Shown: positions 41,208 through 51,217, counted from the first letter of the stretch. The stretch is DNA of 64,000 nucleotides from Hydrogenophaga pseudoflava NBRC 102511 (GCF_001592285.1 NZ_BCWQ01000003.1:62001-126000), one strand, 5' to 3'. The notes: a model not told the origin generated them from the letters alone. Numbers and translations are program-made.

Positions 41208-42932
41208 ATGCCCCATGACGTCACGCTGATCGCCACCATCGCGACCGCCTTTGGCCTGGCCATGGTGTTCGGACTGCTCGCTGCCCGGCTGAAGCTGCCC
41301 CCGCTGGTGGGCTACCTGCTGGCGGGCATCGTGGTCAGCCCGGCCACGCCGGGTTTCGTGGCCGATGTCGGCCTGGCCGGCCAGCTGGCCGAGATCGGGG
41401 TGATGCTGCTGATGTTCGGGGTGGGTCTGCACTTCTCGCTGGCCGACCTGATGTCGGTCAAGAAGATCGCTGTGCCGGGCGCGGTGGTGCAGATCGCCGT
41501 GGCCACCGCGCTGGGGGGCGGCGTGGCCATGCTCTGGGGCTGGGACCTGGGCGCCGCCATCGTGTTTGGCCTGTGCCTGTCGGTGGCCAGCACGGTGGTG
41601 CTGCTGCGCGCGCTGGAGGCCAAGGGCCTGCTCAAGTCGGTCAACGGCCAGATCGCGGTCGGCTGGCTGGTGGTGGAAGACCTGGTGATGGTGCTGGTTC
41701 TGGTGCTGCTGCCTGCGCTGGCGGGCGTGCTCAAGGCGCACGGCGGGGAGGCCGCGGTGGCGCCCCAGGCCGGCGAGATCTGGACCACGGTGGGCATCAC
41801 CCTGGCCAAGGTCACGGCCTTCGTGGTGCTGATGCTGGTGGTGGGCCGACGGCTGCTGCCCAAGCTGCTGTGGTGGGTGGCGCGCACCGGCTCGCAGGAG
41901 CTGTTCACCCTGGGCGTGGTGGCCATCGCCGTGGGCGTGGCCTTCGGCGCGGCCCTGCTGTTCGACGTGTCCTTCGCGCTGGGCGCCTTCTTCGCCGGCA
42001 TGATGATGCGCGAGTCCGAGTTCAGCCACCGCGCGGCCGACGAGTCGCTGCCGCTGCGCGACGCCTTCGCCGTGCTGTTCTTCGTCTCGGTGGGCATGCT
42101 GTTCGAACCGGCGGTGGTCTTTCAGCAGCCGGTCAAGCTGCTGGCGGTGGTGGCCATTGTCCTGATCGGCAAGACCGTGGCGGCCGTGGCGCTGGTGCTG
42201 CTGTTCCGCTACCCGCTGAACACCGCGCTGACGGTGGGCGCGAGCCTGGCGCAGATCGGCGAGTTCTCCTTCATCCTGGCCGGCCTGGGCGTGGCGCTGG
42301 AGCTGATGCCGCGCGAGGGCCAGAGCCTGGTGCTGGCGGCCGCACTGATCTCGATCGCGGCCAACGCGGCGCTGTTCTCGGCCGTCGAGCCACTGCGGCG
42401 CTGGGTCCTGGCGCGTTCGGCCTTCGCGCGCCAGCTGGAGATGCGCGACGATCCGCTGGCCGAACTGCCGACCTCGACCGACCGCCAGCTGCTCAGCGGC
42501 CAGGTGGTGCTGGTGGGCTATGGCCGCGTGGGCCGGCGCATCGCCCAGGCGCTGCGCGAACACCAGCTGCCGTTCGTGGTGGTGGAGCAGAACCGCGAGA
42601 CGGTGGACGCGCTGCGCCGCGAGGGCATCGCGGCCGTCAGCGGCGACGCCATGACACCCGAGGTGCTGGTGCAGGGCCACATCGCCGAGGCCGCCATGCT
42701 GGTGGTGGCCATCCCCGACGCGGTGGACGTGCGCAAGATGGTGGAGATCGCCCGCACGCTCAACCCCGGCATCGCCGTGGTGCTGCGCACCCACAACGAG
42801 GAAGAGGCCGATCTGCTGCGCAAGGAAAGCCTGGGCACGGTGTTCCTGGGCGAGCACGAGCTGGCGCGCGGCATGACCTCGCACATCCTGGACCGGCTGC
42901 AGGAGACCGCACCCGCAAGGGAGGCCGCATGA
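41208..42932 (+). CDS. CPA2 cation:proton antiporter with TrkA-N domain (YbaL/KefB-like)
   Basis: A 574-residue inner-membrane protein. About twelve hydrophobic segments make up residues 1-400, including the LARLKLPPLVGYLLAGIVVSP start and SVASTVVLLRALEAKGL motif. A RCK/TrkA-N nucleotide-binding domain follows (GQVVLVGYGRVGRRIAQAL with GYGRVG). No KefC-type glutathione signature can be assigned. AAGGAA precedes the ATG. Its stop overlaps the P-type ATPase ATG. First gene of a four-gene ion-handling run. Confidence 0.9.
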   Translation: MPHDVTLIATIATAFGLAMVFGLLAARLKLPPLVGYLLAGIVVSPATPGFVADVGLAGQLAEIGVMLLMFGVGLHFSLADLMSVKKIAVPGAVVQIAVATALGGGVAMLWGWDLGAAIVFGLCLSVASTVVLLRALEAKGLLKSVNGQIAVGWLVVEDLVMVLVLVLLPALAGVLKAHGGEAAVAPQAGEIWTTVGITLAKVTAFVVLMLVVGRRLLPKLLWWVARTGSQELFTLGVVAIAVGVAFGAALLFDVSFALGAFFAGMMMRESEFSHRAADESLPLRDAFAVLFFVSVGMLFEPAVVFQQPVKLLAVVAIVLIGKTVAAVALVLLFRYPLNTALTVGASLAQIGEFSFILAGLGVALELMPREGQSLVLAAALISIAANAALFSAVEPLRRWVLARSAFARQLEMRDDPLAELPTSTDRQLLSGQVVLVGYGRVGRRIAQALREHQLPFVVVEQNRETVDALRREGIAAVSGDAMTPEVLVQGHIAEAAMLVVAIPDAVDVRKMVEIARTLNPGIAVVLRTHNEEEADLLRKESLGTVFLGEHELARGMTSHILDRLQETAPAREAA

Positions 42933-45613
42933 AGACCCCGTGGCACGCCCTGGAAGGCCCCGAGGTGCTGCGGCGCCTGGGCGTGGACCCGGCCGACGGA
43001 CTGGGCGCCGGCGAGGTGGCCCGGCGGCTCGCCCAGCACGGCCCCAACCGCCTGCCCGATCCGCCGCGCCGACCGGCCTGGTTGCGCTTTGCGCTGCAGT
43101 TCCACAACCCGCTGATCTATGTGCTGCTGGCCGCCGGGCTGGCCACGCTGCTGCTGGGCAGCCTGGTGGACGCGGGCGTGATCCTGGGCGTGGTGCTGAT
43201 CAACGCGCTGATTGGCCACATCCAGGAGGGCAAGGCCGAGCAGGCCCTGGCGGCGGTGCGCAGCATGCTGGCCGCGCGCGCCACGGTGCAGCGCGGCGGC
43301 GAGCGCCACCAGATCGACGCCGGGGAGCTGGTGCCGGGCGACATCGTCTGGCTGGAGCCGGGCGACCGCGTGCCGGCCGACCTGCGCCTGCTGCAGGGCC
43401 GCAACCTGCGCACGGTGGAATCGGCGCTGACCGGCGAATCGGCCGCGGTGGACAAGGACACAGGCGCCGCGGCCGAGGGCGCGCCGCTGGGCGACCGCCA
43501 CGGCATGGCCTTCTCGGGCACGCTGGTGGCCTACGGCAGCGGCAGCGGCGTGGTGGTGGCCACCGGCGGCGCCACCGAGATCGGCCACATCGGCCAGCTG
43601 GTCAGCGGCGTGCAGACCCTGGCCACGCCGCTGACGCGCCGGCTCGACCGCTTCGCGCGCCAGATCACCGCCTTCATCCTCGGGGTGTCGGTGCTGACCA
43701 TGGCCTGGGGCCACTTCGTGGCCGGCATGGCGCTGTTCGACCTGTTTCTGGCGGTGGTGGGGCTGGCAGTGGCCGCCATCCCCGAGGGCATGCCGGCGGT
43801 GGTGACCATCGTGCTGGCCATCGGCACCCGGGTGATGGCGCGCAAGAAGGCCATCGTGCGGCGGCTGCCGGCGGTGGAGTCGCTGGGCTCCGTCACCGTC
43901 ATCTGCAGCGACAAGACGGGCACCCTCACCCGCAACGAGATGACCGCGGTGCGCGTGGTGCTGCCGTCGCGCGAGGTCATCGTCAGCGGCACCGGCTACG
44001 CGCCCGAAGGCGGCTTCCACCTTGCGGACGGATCGGTGCTGCACCCTGGCGACGAGCCGGCGCTGATGGCCCTGCTGCACTGCGCGCTGCTGTGCAACGA
44101 CGCGCGCATTCACCGCGAAGACGACAAAGGCTGGGTCCTCACTGGAGACCCCACAGAAGGTGCGCTGACCACCCTGGCGCACAAGGCCGACCTGGACGCC
44201 ACGACCGAAGCCCAGGCCTTCCCCCGGCTGGACGCGATCCCCTTCGAGTCCGAGCGGCAGATCATGGTCACGCTGCACCACGACCACGCCGGCCACCACG
44301 AGCTGCTGCTCAAGGGCGCGCCCGAGCGGGTGCTGGCGCTGTGCACGGGCGAAGCGGGCGGCCGCCCCCTGGACTGCGCGCGCTGGACCGCGGCGGTGGA
44401 GCGCGCCGGCGGCGCGGGTGAGCGCGTGCTGGCACTGGCCCGCTGCGACTGGCCCACAGGGCGCACCGAGGTGGACCTGGCCGACCTCACCCCGCGCTTC
44501 GAGATGCTGGGCCTGGTGGGCATCATCGACCCGCCGCGCGAGGAGGCGGTGGCTGCCGTGGCGGAGTGCCGAGAGGCCGGCATCCGCGTGAAGATGATCA
44601 CCGGCGACCACGCGGTGACGGCCGCGGCCATCGGCCGCCAGCTGGGCCTGCAGGCTGACCGGGCACTGACGGGCGACGCCGTCGCCGCGCTCGACGACGC
44701 GGCGCTGCGCCGCGCCGCCCAGGACACCGACGTGTTCGCGCGCGCCAGCCCCGAGCACAAGCTGCGGCTGATCGCCGCACTGCAGGCCGAGGGCCACCAG
44801 GTGGCCATGACCGGCGACGGCGTGAACGACGCGCCCGCGCTGAAAGCCGCCGATGTGGGCGTGGCCATGGGCGGCAAGGGCACGGACGCGGCGCGCGAGG
44901 CCTCCGACCTGGTGCTGACCGACGACAACTTCGCCACCATCGCGCGCGCCGTGCGCGAGGGCCGGGTGGTCTACGACAACATCAAGAAGTCGCTGATGCA
45001 CATGCTGCCCACCAACGGCGGCGAGGCCGGCGTGATCCTGCTGGCCATCTTCGCGGGCCTGCCGCTGCCGGTGACGGCCGGGCAGATCCTGTGGGTCAAC
45101 ACCGTGACCTCGGTGACGCTGGCGCTGTCGCTGGCCTTCGAGCCGGCCGAGCCGGGCGTGATGCGGCACCCGCCGCGGCCCCCGCAGGAATCCATCATCA
45201 CGCGCGCGCTGGGCGGGCGCATCCTGTTCGTCATCGGGCTGATGATCGCCGCCACCTTCTGGGTGTTCCACTGGGAGCTCGCGCGCGGCACGCCGCTGGA
45301 GACCGCGCGCACCGCGGCGGTCAACACCATCGTGATGTGCGAGCTGTTCTACCTGTTCAACGTGCGCCACTTCACCCGCCATGCCTGGCGGGCCGAGACG
45401 CTGACCGGCAACCCCGTCGCGCTGGGTGTGGCGGCCCTGCTGGTGGGGCTGCAGCTGCTGTTCACCTATGCGCCGCCGCTGCAGCGGCTGTTCCACACCA
45501 CGCCGCTGCACGCCAGCTCCTGGGCCATGATCCTGGCGATGGGGGCGGGCGTGTTCGTGCTGGTGGAGGCCGAGAAGGCGCTGTTGCGTCGCCGCGGTGT
45601 GCGCCGCATCTGA
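42929..45613 (+). CDS. P-type cation-transporting ATPase (Ca2+/PMA-PMR1 type)
   Basis: A 894-residue P2-type ATPase with an N-terminal cation-ATPase domain, TGES in ALTGESAAV, the phosphorylated Asp328 in CSDKTGTLTRNE, KGAPERVL in the nucleotide-binding domain and GDGVNDAPAL. Membrane helix 4 has IPEGMP, where Ca2+ pumps have PEGLP, and TM5-10 are present. The substrate is likely calcium or a similar divalent cation, supported by a CaCA antiporter downstream. ATG overlaps the antiporter stop (ATGA). Confidence 0.9.
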   Translation: MKTPWHALEGPEVLRRLGVDPADGLGAGEVARRLAQHGPNRLPDPPRRPAWLRFALQFHNPLIYVLLAAGLATLLLGSLVDAGVILGVVLINALIGHIQEGKAEQALAAVRSMLAARATVQRGGERHQIDAGELVPGDIVWLEPGDRVPADLRLLQGRNLRTVESALTGESAAVDKDTGAAAEGAPLGDRHGMAFSGTLVAYGSGSGVVVATGGATEIGHIGQLVSGVQTLATPLTRRLDRFARQITAFILGVSVLTMAWGHFVAGMALFDLFLAVVGLAVAAIPEGMPAVVTIVLAIGTRVMARKKAIVRRLPAVESLGSVTVICSDKTGTLTRNEMTAVRVVLPSREVIVSGTGYAPEGGFHLADGSVLHPGDEPALMALLHCALLCNDARIHREDDKGWVLTGDPTEGALTTLAHKADLDATTEAQAFPRLDAIPFESERQIMVTLHHDHAGHHELLLKGAPERVLALCTGEAGGRPLDCARWTAAVERAGGAGERVLALARCDWPTGRTEVDLADLTPRFEMLGLVGIIDPPREEAVAAVAECREAGIRVKMITGDHAVTAAAIGRQLGLQADRALTGDAVAALDDAALRRAAQDTDVFARASPEHKLRLIAALQAEGHQVAMTGDGVNDAPALKAADVGVAMGGKGTDAAREASDLVLTDDNFATIARAVREGRVVYDNIKKSLMHMLPTNGGEAGVILLAIFAGLPLPVTAGQILWVNTVTSVTLALSLAFEPAEPGVMRHPPRPPQESIITRALGGRILFVIGLMIAATFWVFHWELARGTPLETARTAAVNTIVMCELFYLFNVRHFTRHAWRAETLTGNPVALGVAALLVGLQLLFTYAPPLQRLFHTTPLHASSWAMILAMGAGVFVLVEAEKALLRRRGVRRI

Positions 45614-45634
45614 AGAACCTGCGAGGAGAGAGCC

Positions 45635-46546
45635 ATGACCATGACCCGACACATCCTGAGCGCCACCGACCTGTCGGCGCACTCACTGCAGGCGGTGGAC
45701 CGCGCGGCCGACCTGGCCACGACCACCGGCGCCCGCCACACCGTGCTGCACGCGCTGGGGCTGGACGCGCTGGGCCCGCTGCGCAACCTGCTGGGCGAGC
45801 GCGCCGACAGCGTGGCCCACACGGCCGTGCAGCAGCAGCAGGCCGCACTGGCCGCCGCCATGGCCGACCCGGCACGCCACCCGGGGCCGGCGCCCACCCT
45901 GCGGGTGGAAGAGGGCCTGGCCTCGCGCGTGGTGCCGTCGCTGGTGCGCGAGACCGACACCGACCTGGTGGTGGTGGGCGCGCGCGGGCAGAGCCTGCTG
46001 CGCCGCCTGGTGGTGGGTTCCACCGCCTCGCACCTGCTGCGCAGGAGCCATTGCCCGGTGCTGGTGGTCAAAAACCCGTTCCAGCAGCCCTACCGCCGCG
46101 TGCTGCTGCCCATGGACTTCTCGCCCGGTTCCGCGCTGGCGCTGGCACTGGCGCGCGAACTCGCGCCCCGGGCCGGCCTGGTGCTGCTGCACGCCTTCGA
46201 CGTGCCCTTCGAGGGCATGCTGCAGTACGCCGGCGTGTCGCAGGACATCATCCACCAGTACCGCATCGAGGCGCGCGAGCGCGCCCTGCAGCAGCTGCGC
46301 GAGATGGCGGCCGAACAGGGCCTGGCGGCTGGCGACTACACACCGCTGGTCGAACACGGCGACGCCGTGGCGCTGATCACCGGCCACCAGCAACGCCTGG
46401 GCTGCGACCTGGTGGTGATGGGCAAACACGGCACCCATGTGACCGAAGAACTGCTGCTGGGCAGCGTGACCAAGCGGGTGCTCTCCGAGGGCGACGCCGA
46501 CGTGCTGGTGGTAGTCGACAAGCGCGGTCCGCAGGACGCCGGCTGA
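45635..46546 (+). CDS. Tandem universal stress protein
   Basis: A 303-residue cytosolic protein with two UspA domains. Domain 1 starts RHILSATDLSAHS with VVVGARGQSLLRRLVVGSTASHLL; domain 2 starts RRVLLPMDFSPGS with LVVMGKHGTHVTEELLLGSV. The G-2x-G-9x-G(S/T) ATP-binding pattern is visible in both. GAGGAGAG lies before the ATG. It follows the ATPase by 21 bases and may sense ATP for the transport operon (inference). Confidence 0.92.
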   Translation: MTMTRHILSATDLSAHSLQAVDRAADLATTTGARHTVLHALGLDALGPLRNLLGERADSVAHTAVQQQQAALAAAMADPARHPGPAPTLRVEEGLASRVVPSLVRETDTDLVVVGARGQSLLRRLVVGSTASHLLRRSHCPVLVVKNPFQQPYRRVLLPMDFSPGSALALALARELAPRAGLVLLHAFDVPFEGMLQYAGVSQDIIHQYRIEARERALQQLREMAAEQGLAAGDYTPLVEHGDAVALITGHQQRLGCDLVVMGKHGTHVTEELLLGSVTKRVLSEGDADVLVVVDKRGPQDAG

Positions 46547-46559
46547 CGCGGGACAGGCC

Positions 46560-47555
46560 GTGGCGCTGCATCCCGCCCTGCTGTTCCTCGGTGGCCTGGT
46601 CGTGGTGGTGCTGGGCGCCGAGATGCTGCTGCGCGGCGCGACCCGCATTGCGACCCTGCTGCGCATCAGCCCCATCGTCATCGGCCTGACGGTGGTCTCG
46701 GTGGGCACCAGCGCGCCCGAGCTGGCGGTGGGCCTGACCGCCGCGCACGAGGGCAAGGGTCCGCTGGCGGTGGGCAACATCGCCGGCACCAACATCGTCA
46801 ACATCCTGCTCATCCTGGGCCTGAGTGCGGCCATCCGCCCGCTGCCCACGCGTTCGCTGAGCGTGCGGCTGGACGTGCCGGTGATGATTGCCACCGCCGT
46901 GGCCGTGCTCGTCATGGCGATGGACGGCGTGCTCACCCGGGCCGAGGGTCTGGGCCTGCTGCTGGCGGCGGTGGTCTACACCGTGGCGCTGGTGCAGCTG
47001 AGCCGGCAGGAGGCGCCGGACACCCGACTGGCGTTCCGCGACGCGCTGGCCGCGCAGGCGCCTCCGCGGGTGAACCTGCCCACCGGTGCCGCGGCCTGGG
47101 CCTGGAACGGTGCGCTGCTGCTGGCAGGCATGGCGCTGGCGGTGCTGGGCGCCGAGCTGCTGGTGGCCGGCGCAGTCGAACTGGCCAAGGCCTACGGCGT
47201 GTCGGACGCCTTCATCGGCCTGAGCATCGTGGCCATCGGCACTTCGGCGCCGGAGCTGGTGACCACGATGATCTCGACCCTGCGCAACGACCGCGACGTG
47301 GCGATCGGCAACCTCATCGGCAGCAGCATCTACAACGTGCTGGTCATCCTCGGCCTGACCATGGTGGCCGCACCCACCAGCGGGGTGGACGTCAGCGCCG
47401 AGGTGCTGTGGATCGACCTGCCGCTGGCCGCGCTGGTGGCCATCGTCTGTCTGCCGGTGTTCCGCAGCGACCGGCTGGTCTCGCGCCGCGAGGGCATCGG
47501 CTTCGTGCTGGCCTACGCCGCCTATCTGGGCAGCCTGCTGCTCTGGCGGACCTGA
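46560..47555 (+). CDS. Calcium/sodium antiporter (CaCA, YrbG-like)
   Basis: A 331-residue inner-membrane exchanger from GTG 46560. The two alpha repeats are clear: VGTSAPELAVGLTAAH with GNIAGTNIVNILLILG, and IGTSAPELVTTMISTL with GNLIGSSIYNVLVILG. Ten or so membrane segments. It exchanges Ca2+ against Na+ or H+. It ends the ion run, 13 bases after the Usp gene. The ribosome binding site is weak, consistent with translational coupling. Confidence 0.9.
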   Translation: MALHPALLFLGGLVVVVLGAEMLLRGATRIATLLRISPIVIGLTVVSVGTSAPELAVGLTAAHEGKGPLAVGNIAGTNIVNILLILGLSAAIRPLPTRSLSVRLDVPVMIATAVAVLVMAMDGVLTRAEGLGLLLAAVVYTVALVQLSRQEAPDTRLAFRDALAAQAPPRVNLPTGAAAWAWNGALLLAGMALAVLGAELLVAGAVELAKAYGVSDAFIGLSIVAIGTSAPELVTTMISTLRNDRDVAIGNLIGSSIYNVLVILGLTMVAAPTSGVDVSAEVLWIDLPLAALVAIVCLPVFRSDRLVSRREGIGFVLAYAAYLGSLLLWRT

Positions 47556-47602
47556 CACCGTTGGACACCAGCCCCCCGCGGGCATGCCGTAAGCTCGCCG
47601 CC

Positions 47603-48079
47603 ATGCGTCTGGCCCTGCACACCCTGAGTCTCTCCGCCGCCCTGCTGCTGGCTGCCTGCGGCAGCGCACCACCGGCCCGCCCGCCTTCGTCGTCGCTGCC
47701 GCCGCTGTCGGCCGAACACAGCAGCGACCTCGCCATCCACGCCATGGGCCTGGTGGGCACGCCCTACCGCTGGGGCGGCAACACGCCTGAGAGCGGCTTC
47801 GACTGCAGCGGCCTGATCGGCTATGTCTACCGGCACCGCGCCGGTGTGGCGCCGCCGCGCACCGTGGCCCAGCTGTCGGGCTTCGGCCAGGCGGTGGATG
47901 CCGACGAGCTGCGCACCGGCGACCTGGTGATCTTCGGCCGCGACCCGGCCTGGCACGCGGGCATCTACGTCGGCGACGGCCGCTTCGTGCATGCGCCGTC
48001 CAGCGGCGGCACGGTGCGGCTGGACCGGCTGGACAACCGCTACTGGGCGCGCCAGACGGTGCGTTATCGCAGGCCCTGA
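47603..48079 (+). CDS. NlpC/P60 (C40) cell-wall hydrolase lipoprotein
   Basis: A 158-residue outer-membrane-type lipoprotein. The signal ends in a lipobox LLLAAC (Cys at about 19). The C40 domain has the catalytic Cys in ESGFDCSGLIGYV and His in DPAWHAGIYVGDG, with a polar third residue near HAPSSGG. It cleaves peptidoglycan stem peptides. A Pro/Ser-rich linker separates the lipidated Cys from the enzyme domain. Confidence 0.92.
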   Translation: MRLALHTLSLSAALLLAACGSAPPARPPSSSLPPLSAEHSSDLAIHAMGLVGTPYRWGGNTPESGFDCSGLIGYVYRHRAGVAPPRTVAQLSGFGQAVDADELRTGDLVIFGRDPAWHAGIYVGDGRFVHAPSSGGTVRLDRLDNRYWARQTVRYRRP

Positions 48080-48116
48080 CACGGTTTTTCCGGACAAGCC
48101 GGCGACAATCGGAGCC

Positions 48117-49211
48117 ATGCCCCACGTTCACGCCACCCCGCCGCTGTCCACCCACGACACCACCCGCATCGACGACCTGCGCATCGGCGCGGTGCGGCCG
48201 CTGATCACGCCCGCGCTGCTGCAGGAGTGGCTGCCCACGCCGCCGGCCGCCCAGGCCCTGGTGGAGAGCAGCCGCGCCGCGCTCTCGCGCGTGCTGCACG
48301 GGCAGGACGACCGGCTGATCGTGGTGGTCGGGCCGTGTTCGATCCACGACCACGGCCAGGCCATGGACTACGCACGGCGCCTGAAAGAGCAGGCCGATGC
48401 GCTGGCCGAGGACCTGCTGATCGTGATGCGCGTGTACTTCGAGAAGCCGCGCACCACCGTGGGCTGGAAGGGCTACATCAACGATCCGCACCTGGACGGC
48501 AGCTTCGCCATCAACGAAGGCCTGGAGCTGGCGCGCCAGCTGCTGCTGGACGTGCTGGGCGCCGGCCTGCCGGTGGGCACCGAGTTCCTGGACCTGCTCT
48601 CGCCGCAGTTCATCAGCGACCTGGTCAGCTGGGGCGCCATCGGCGCGCGCACCACCGAGAGCCAGAGCCACCGCCAGCTGGCCTCGGGCCTGTCCTGCCC
48701 GGTGGGGTTCAAGAACGGCACCGACGGCAGCGTCAAGGTCGCCAGCGACGCGATCCAGGCCGCGCAGGCGCCGCACGCCTTCATGGGCATGACCAAGATG
48801 GGCCAGGCCGCGATCTTCGAGACCCGTGGCAACCAGGACTGCCACGTCATCCTGCGCGGCGGCAAGGCGCCCAACTACAGCGCCGAGGACGTCAACACCG
48901 CCTGCGCCCTGCTCAAGGCCGCCGGCCAGCGCGAGCAGGTGATGATCGACGTCTCGCACGCCAACAGCAGCAAGCAGCACCGCCGGCAGATCGACGTGGC
49001 GGCCGACGTGGCCGGCCAGATCGCCGCGGGCGATGCGCGCATCACCGGCATCATGATCGATAGCCACCTGTTCGAGGGCCGGCAGGACATCGTGCCCGGC
49101 CAGCCGCTGCTGCCCGGCGTGAGCGTGACCGACGCCTGCATCAGCTTCGAGCAGACCGTACCGGTGCTGCAGGGGCTGGCGGCCGCCGTGCGCCAGCGCC
49201 GCGCCCGCTGA
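48117..49211 (+). CDS. aroG: 3-deoxy-7-phosphoheptulonate synthase (DAHP synthase, AroG class I)
   Basis: A 364-residue class I alpha enzyme condensing phosphoenolpyruvate with erythrose 4-phosphate at the entry of the shikimate pathway. Conserved GPCSIHD (VVVGPCSIHDHGQAMDYARRL), EKPRTTVGWKGYINDP, GARTTESQSHRQLASGLS and VMIDVSHANSSKQ are all intact. Length matches E. coli AroG/F/H. GGAG lies before the ATG at 48117. Feedback type (Phe, Tyr or Trp) cannot be read reliably. Confidence 0.95.
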   Translation: MPHVHATPPLSTHDTTRIDDLRIGAVRPLITPALLQEWLPTPPAAQALVESSRAALSRVLHGQDDRLIVVVGPCSIHDHGQAMDYARRLKEQADALAEDLLIVMRVYFEKPRTTVGWKGYINDPHLDGSFAINEGLELARQLLLDVLGAGLPVGTEFLDLLSPQFISDLVSWGAIGARTTESQSHRQLASGLSCPVGFKNGTDGSVKVASDAIQAAQAPHAFMGMTKMGQAAIFETRGNQDCHVILRGGKAPNYSAEDVNTACALLKAAGQREQVMIDVSHANSSKQHRRQIDVAADVAGQIAAGDARITGIMIDSHLFEGRQDIVPGQPLLPGVSVTDACISFEQTVPVLQGLAAAVRQRRAR

Positions 49212-49219
49212 CGCGCGAC

Positions 49220-50251
49220 ATGCGCCTGCCCTGGCAGACCGCCACGCCCGCGCTGAACCTGGCGCTGCAGGGCGGTGGGGCGCACGGGGCCTTCACTTGG
49301 GGCGTGCTCGACGCGCTGCTGGAGGACGGACAGCTCGCCTTCGACGGCGTCAGCGGCACCAGCGCGGGGGCCATGAACGCGGTGGTGCTGGCCCAGGGCC
49401 TGATGGACGATGGCCGCGAGGGCGCGCGCGCCGCCCTGCGCCGCTTCTGGACCGCCGTGGCCGGCAGCCTGCCGTTCGAGGTGGCGGTGCCGCGGGCCGA
49501 CGGCTCGGGCTACCAGCTGGCGCCGGCGATGCGCCTGATGCTGCAGTGGACCCACCACTTCACGCCCGAACAGCTCAACCCCTTCGACCTCAACCCGCTG
49601 CGCGACGTGCTGCGCCAGCAGCTGGACATCGAGGGCCTGCGCCAGCGATCACCGGTGCGGCTGTTCATCGCCACCACCGAGGCCAACACCGGCCGGCTGC
49701 GGCTGTTCCGCAACGCCGATCTGTCGCTGGACGCGGTGCTGGCCTCGGCCTGCCTGCCGCGCCTGCACCGCAGCGTGCTGATCGACGGTCAGCCGCACTG
49801 GGACGGCGGCTATTCGGCCAACCCCGCCGTCTACCCGCTGCTGCTGGAAACCCCCACGCGCGACACGCTGCTGGTGATGCTCACGCCGCTGCGCTACGCC
49901 GCCACGCCGCAGTCGGCGCAGGACATCGAGCACCGCATGCAGGAGCTGGCCTTCAACGCCACCTTCCTGCGCGAGATGCGCATGTTCGCGCACCTGCGCG
50001 AGCGCATCGCCCACATCGGCTGGTGGCGCCGCGGCCCACTGGAGCGGCGGCTGGCCGGGGCGCGCTTTCACGCCATCGAGCCCGGCCCGGTGCTGGGGGA
50101 ACTGGGGACCGACACCAAGGCCGCCGCCGGCCAGCGCTTCTTCGAGATGCTGTTCGATGCGGGGCGGGGGCAGGGCCGGCAGTGGCTGGACACGCACCGG
50201 GCAGCCGTCGGTCGCCACGGCACTGTCGAACTTGCCGGGCTGTTCGGCTGA
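49220..50251 (+). CDS. Patatin-like phospholipase
   Basis: A 343-residue cytosolic acyl hydrolase. Oxyanion loop GGGAHGAF (18-25), nucleophile Ser48 in GTSAGAMNAV and the dyad Asp in HWDGGYSANP are intact. Families of this type hydrolyse membrane lipids and some act in defence or as toxins, but nothing nearby suggests it here. It follows aroG by eight bases and is probably co-transcribed. Confidence 0.9.
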   Translation: MRLPWQTATPALNLALQGGGAHGAFTWGVLDALLEDGQLAFDGVSGTSAGAMNAVVLAQGLMDDGREGARAALRRFWTAVAGSLPFEVAVPRADGSGYQLAPAMRLMLQWTHHFTPEQLNPFDLNPLRDVLRQQLDIEGLRQRSPVRLFIATTEANTGRLRLFRNADLSLDAVLASACLPRLHRSVLIDGQPHWDGGYSANPAVYPLLLETPTRDTLLVMLTPLRYAATPQSAQDIEHRMQELAFNATFLREMRMFAHLRERIAHIGWWRRGPLERRLAGARFHAIEPGPVLGELGTDTKAAAGQRFFEMLFDAGRGQGRQWLDTHRAAVGRHGTVELAGLFG

Positions 50252-50324
50252 CCCGGGACCGGCGCTGCCGACAATGGTGGGCCCGGATCGCCCTGGCGGG
50301 CCGTCCCCCACCGGAGAAACACCC

Positions 50325-51125
50325 ATGAGCTCTCTCTTGCAAGGCCGCACCGCCCTGGTCACCGGGGGTGCCCGTGGCTTGGGCGCCGGCATGGCGCAGG
50401 CCCTCGCCGCGGCCGGCGCGGCCGTGATGATCGGCGACATTCTTGAGGACACGGGCCGCGAGACGGCCCGGTCGATCGGCGCCACCGGCGGCCGGGCCGC
50501 CTTCGTGCAGCTGGATGTGACCGACGAGGCTGGCTGGCTCGCCGCGATCTATGCCGTCCACACCACCTTCGGCGGCTTCGACATCCTGATCAACAACGCC
50601 GGGATCGAGGAGACCGCGCTGGTGTCGGAGCTGGATGCCGATGCGCTGCGGCGCATGCTGGACGTGAACATCGTCGGCACTGCGCTGGGCCTCAAGCACG
50701 CATTCCGCGCCATGCGCCCGGGCGGCGTGGCCGGGAAAGGAGGGGCCGTGGTCAACGTGGCCTCGGTTGCGGCCACCATCGCCTTCCCGGCGATCGCCGG
50801 CTACTCGGCCACCAAGTCGGCGGTGGACCGGCTCACGCGGGTGGCCGCGATGGAGGCCGGCCAGCTGGGCTACGGCGTGCGGGTGAACTGCATCTACCCG
50901 GGTCTGGTGCCGACCGACATGGGCATGAAACTGGCCGCCGACGTGGTGACAGCCGGGCTGTTCCCGACGCCAGAGGCCGCGGTCGGCGCCATCGTCGCGC
51001 AGACACCGCTGGGGCGCCTGGGCAATGTGGCCGACATGGCCGATGCGGTGGTGTTCCTGTGTTCCGACGCGGCGCGTTTCATCACCGGCGCGGGCCTGCC
51101 GGTGGACGGCGGCATGGGAATGTAA
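50325..51125 (+). CDS. SDR-family oxidoreductase
   Basis: A 266-residue short-chain dehydrogenase with TGGARGLG, NNAG, Ser in NVASVAATI and YSATK, plus a C-terminal GLPVDGGMGM. GGAG precedes the ATG. Sequence type resembles 3-alpha/20-beta-hydroxysteroid dehydrogenase-like SDRs. It stands alone in backbone composition; substrate unknown. Confidence 0.9.
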   Translation: MSSLLQGRTALVTGGARGLGAGMAQALAAAGAAVMIGDILEDTGRETARSIGATGGRAAFVQLDVTDEAGWLAAIYAVHTTFGGFDILINNAGIEETALVSELDADALRRMLDVNIVGTALGLKHAFRAMRPGGVAGKGGAVVNVASVAATIAFPAIAGYSATKSAVDRLTRVAAMEAGQLGYGVRVNCIYPGLVPTDMGMKLAADVVTAGLFPTPEAAVGAIVAQTPLGRLGNVADMADAVVFLCSDAARFITGAGLPVDGGMGM

Positions 51126-51217
51126 ATAGATGTAGCTAAAATGTTTAATCGGGGGGCAGATTGCATCCAATCTTGTGATGCCGGCCGAGCCCAAGTCACA
51201 AACCAGGGAGGGTTGCG

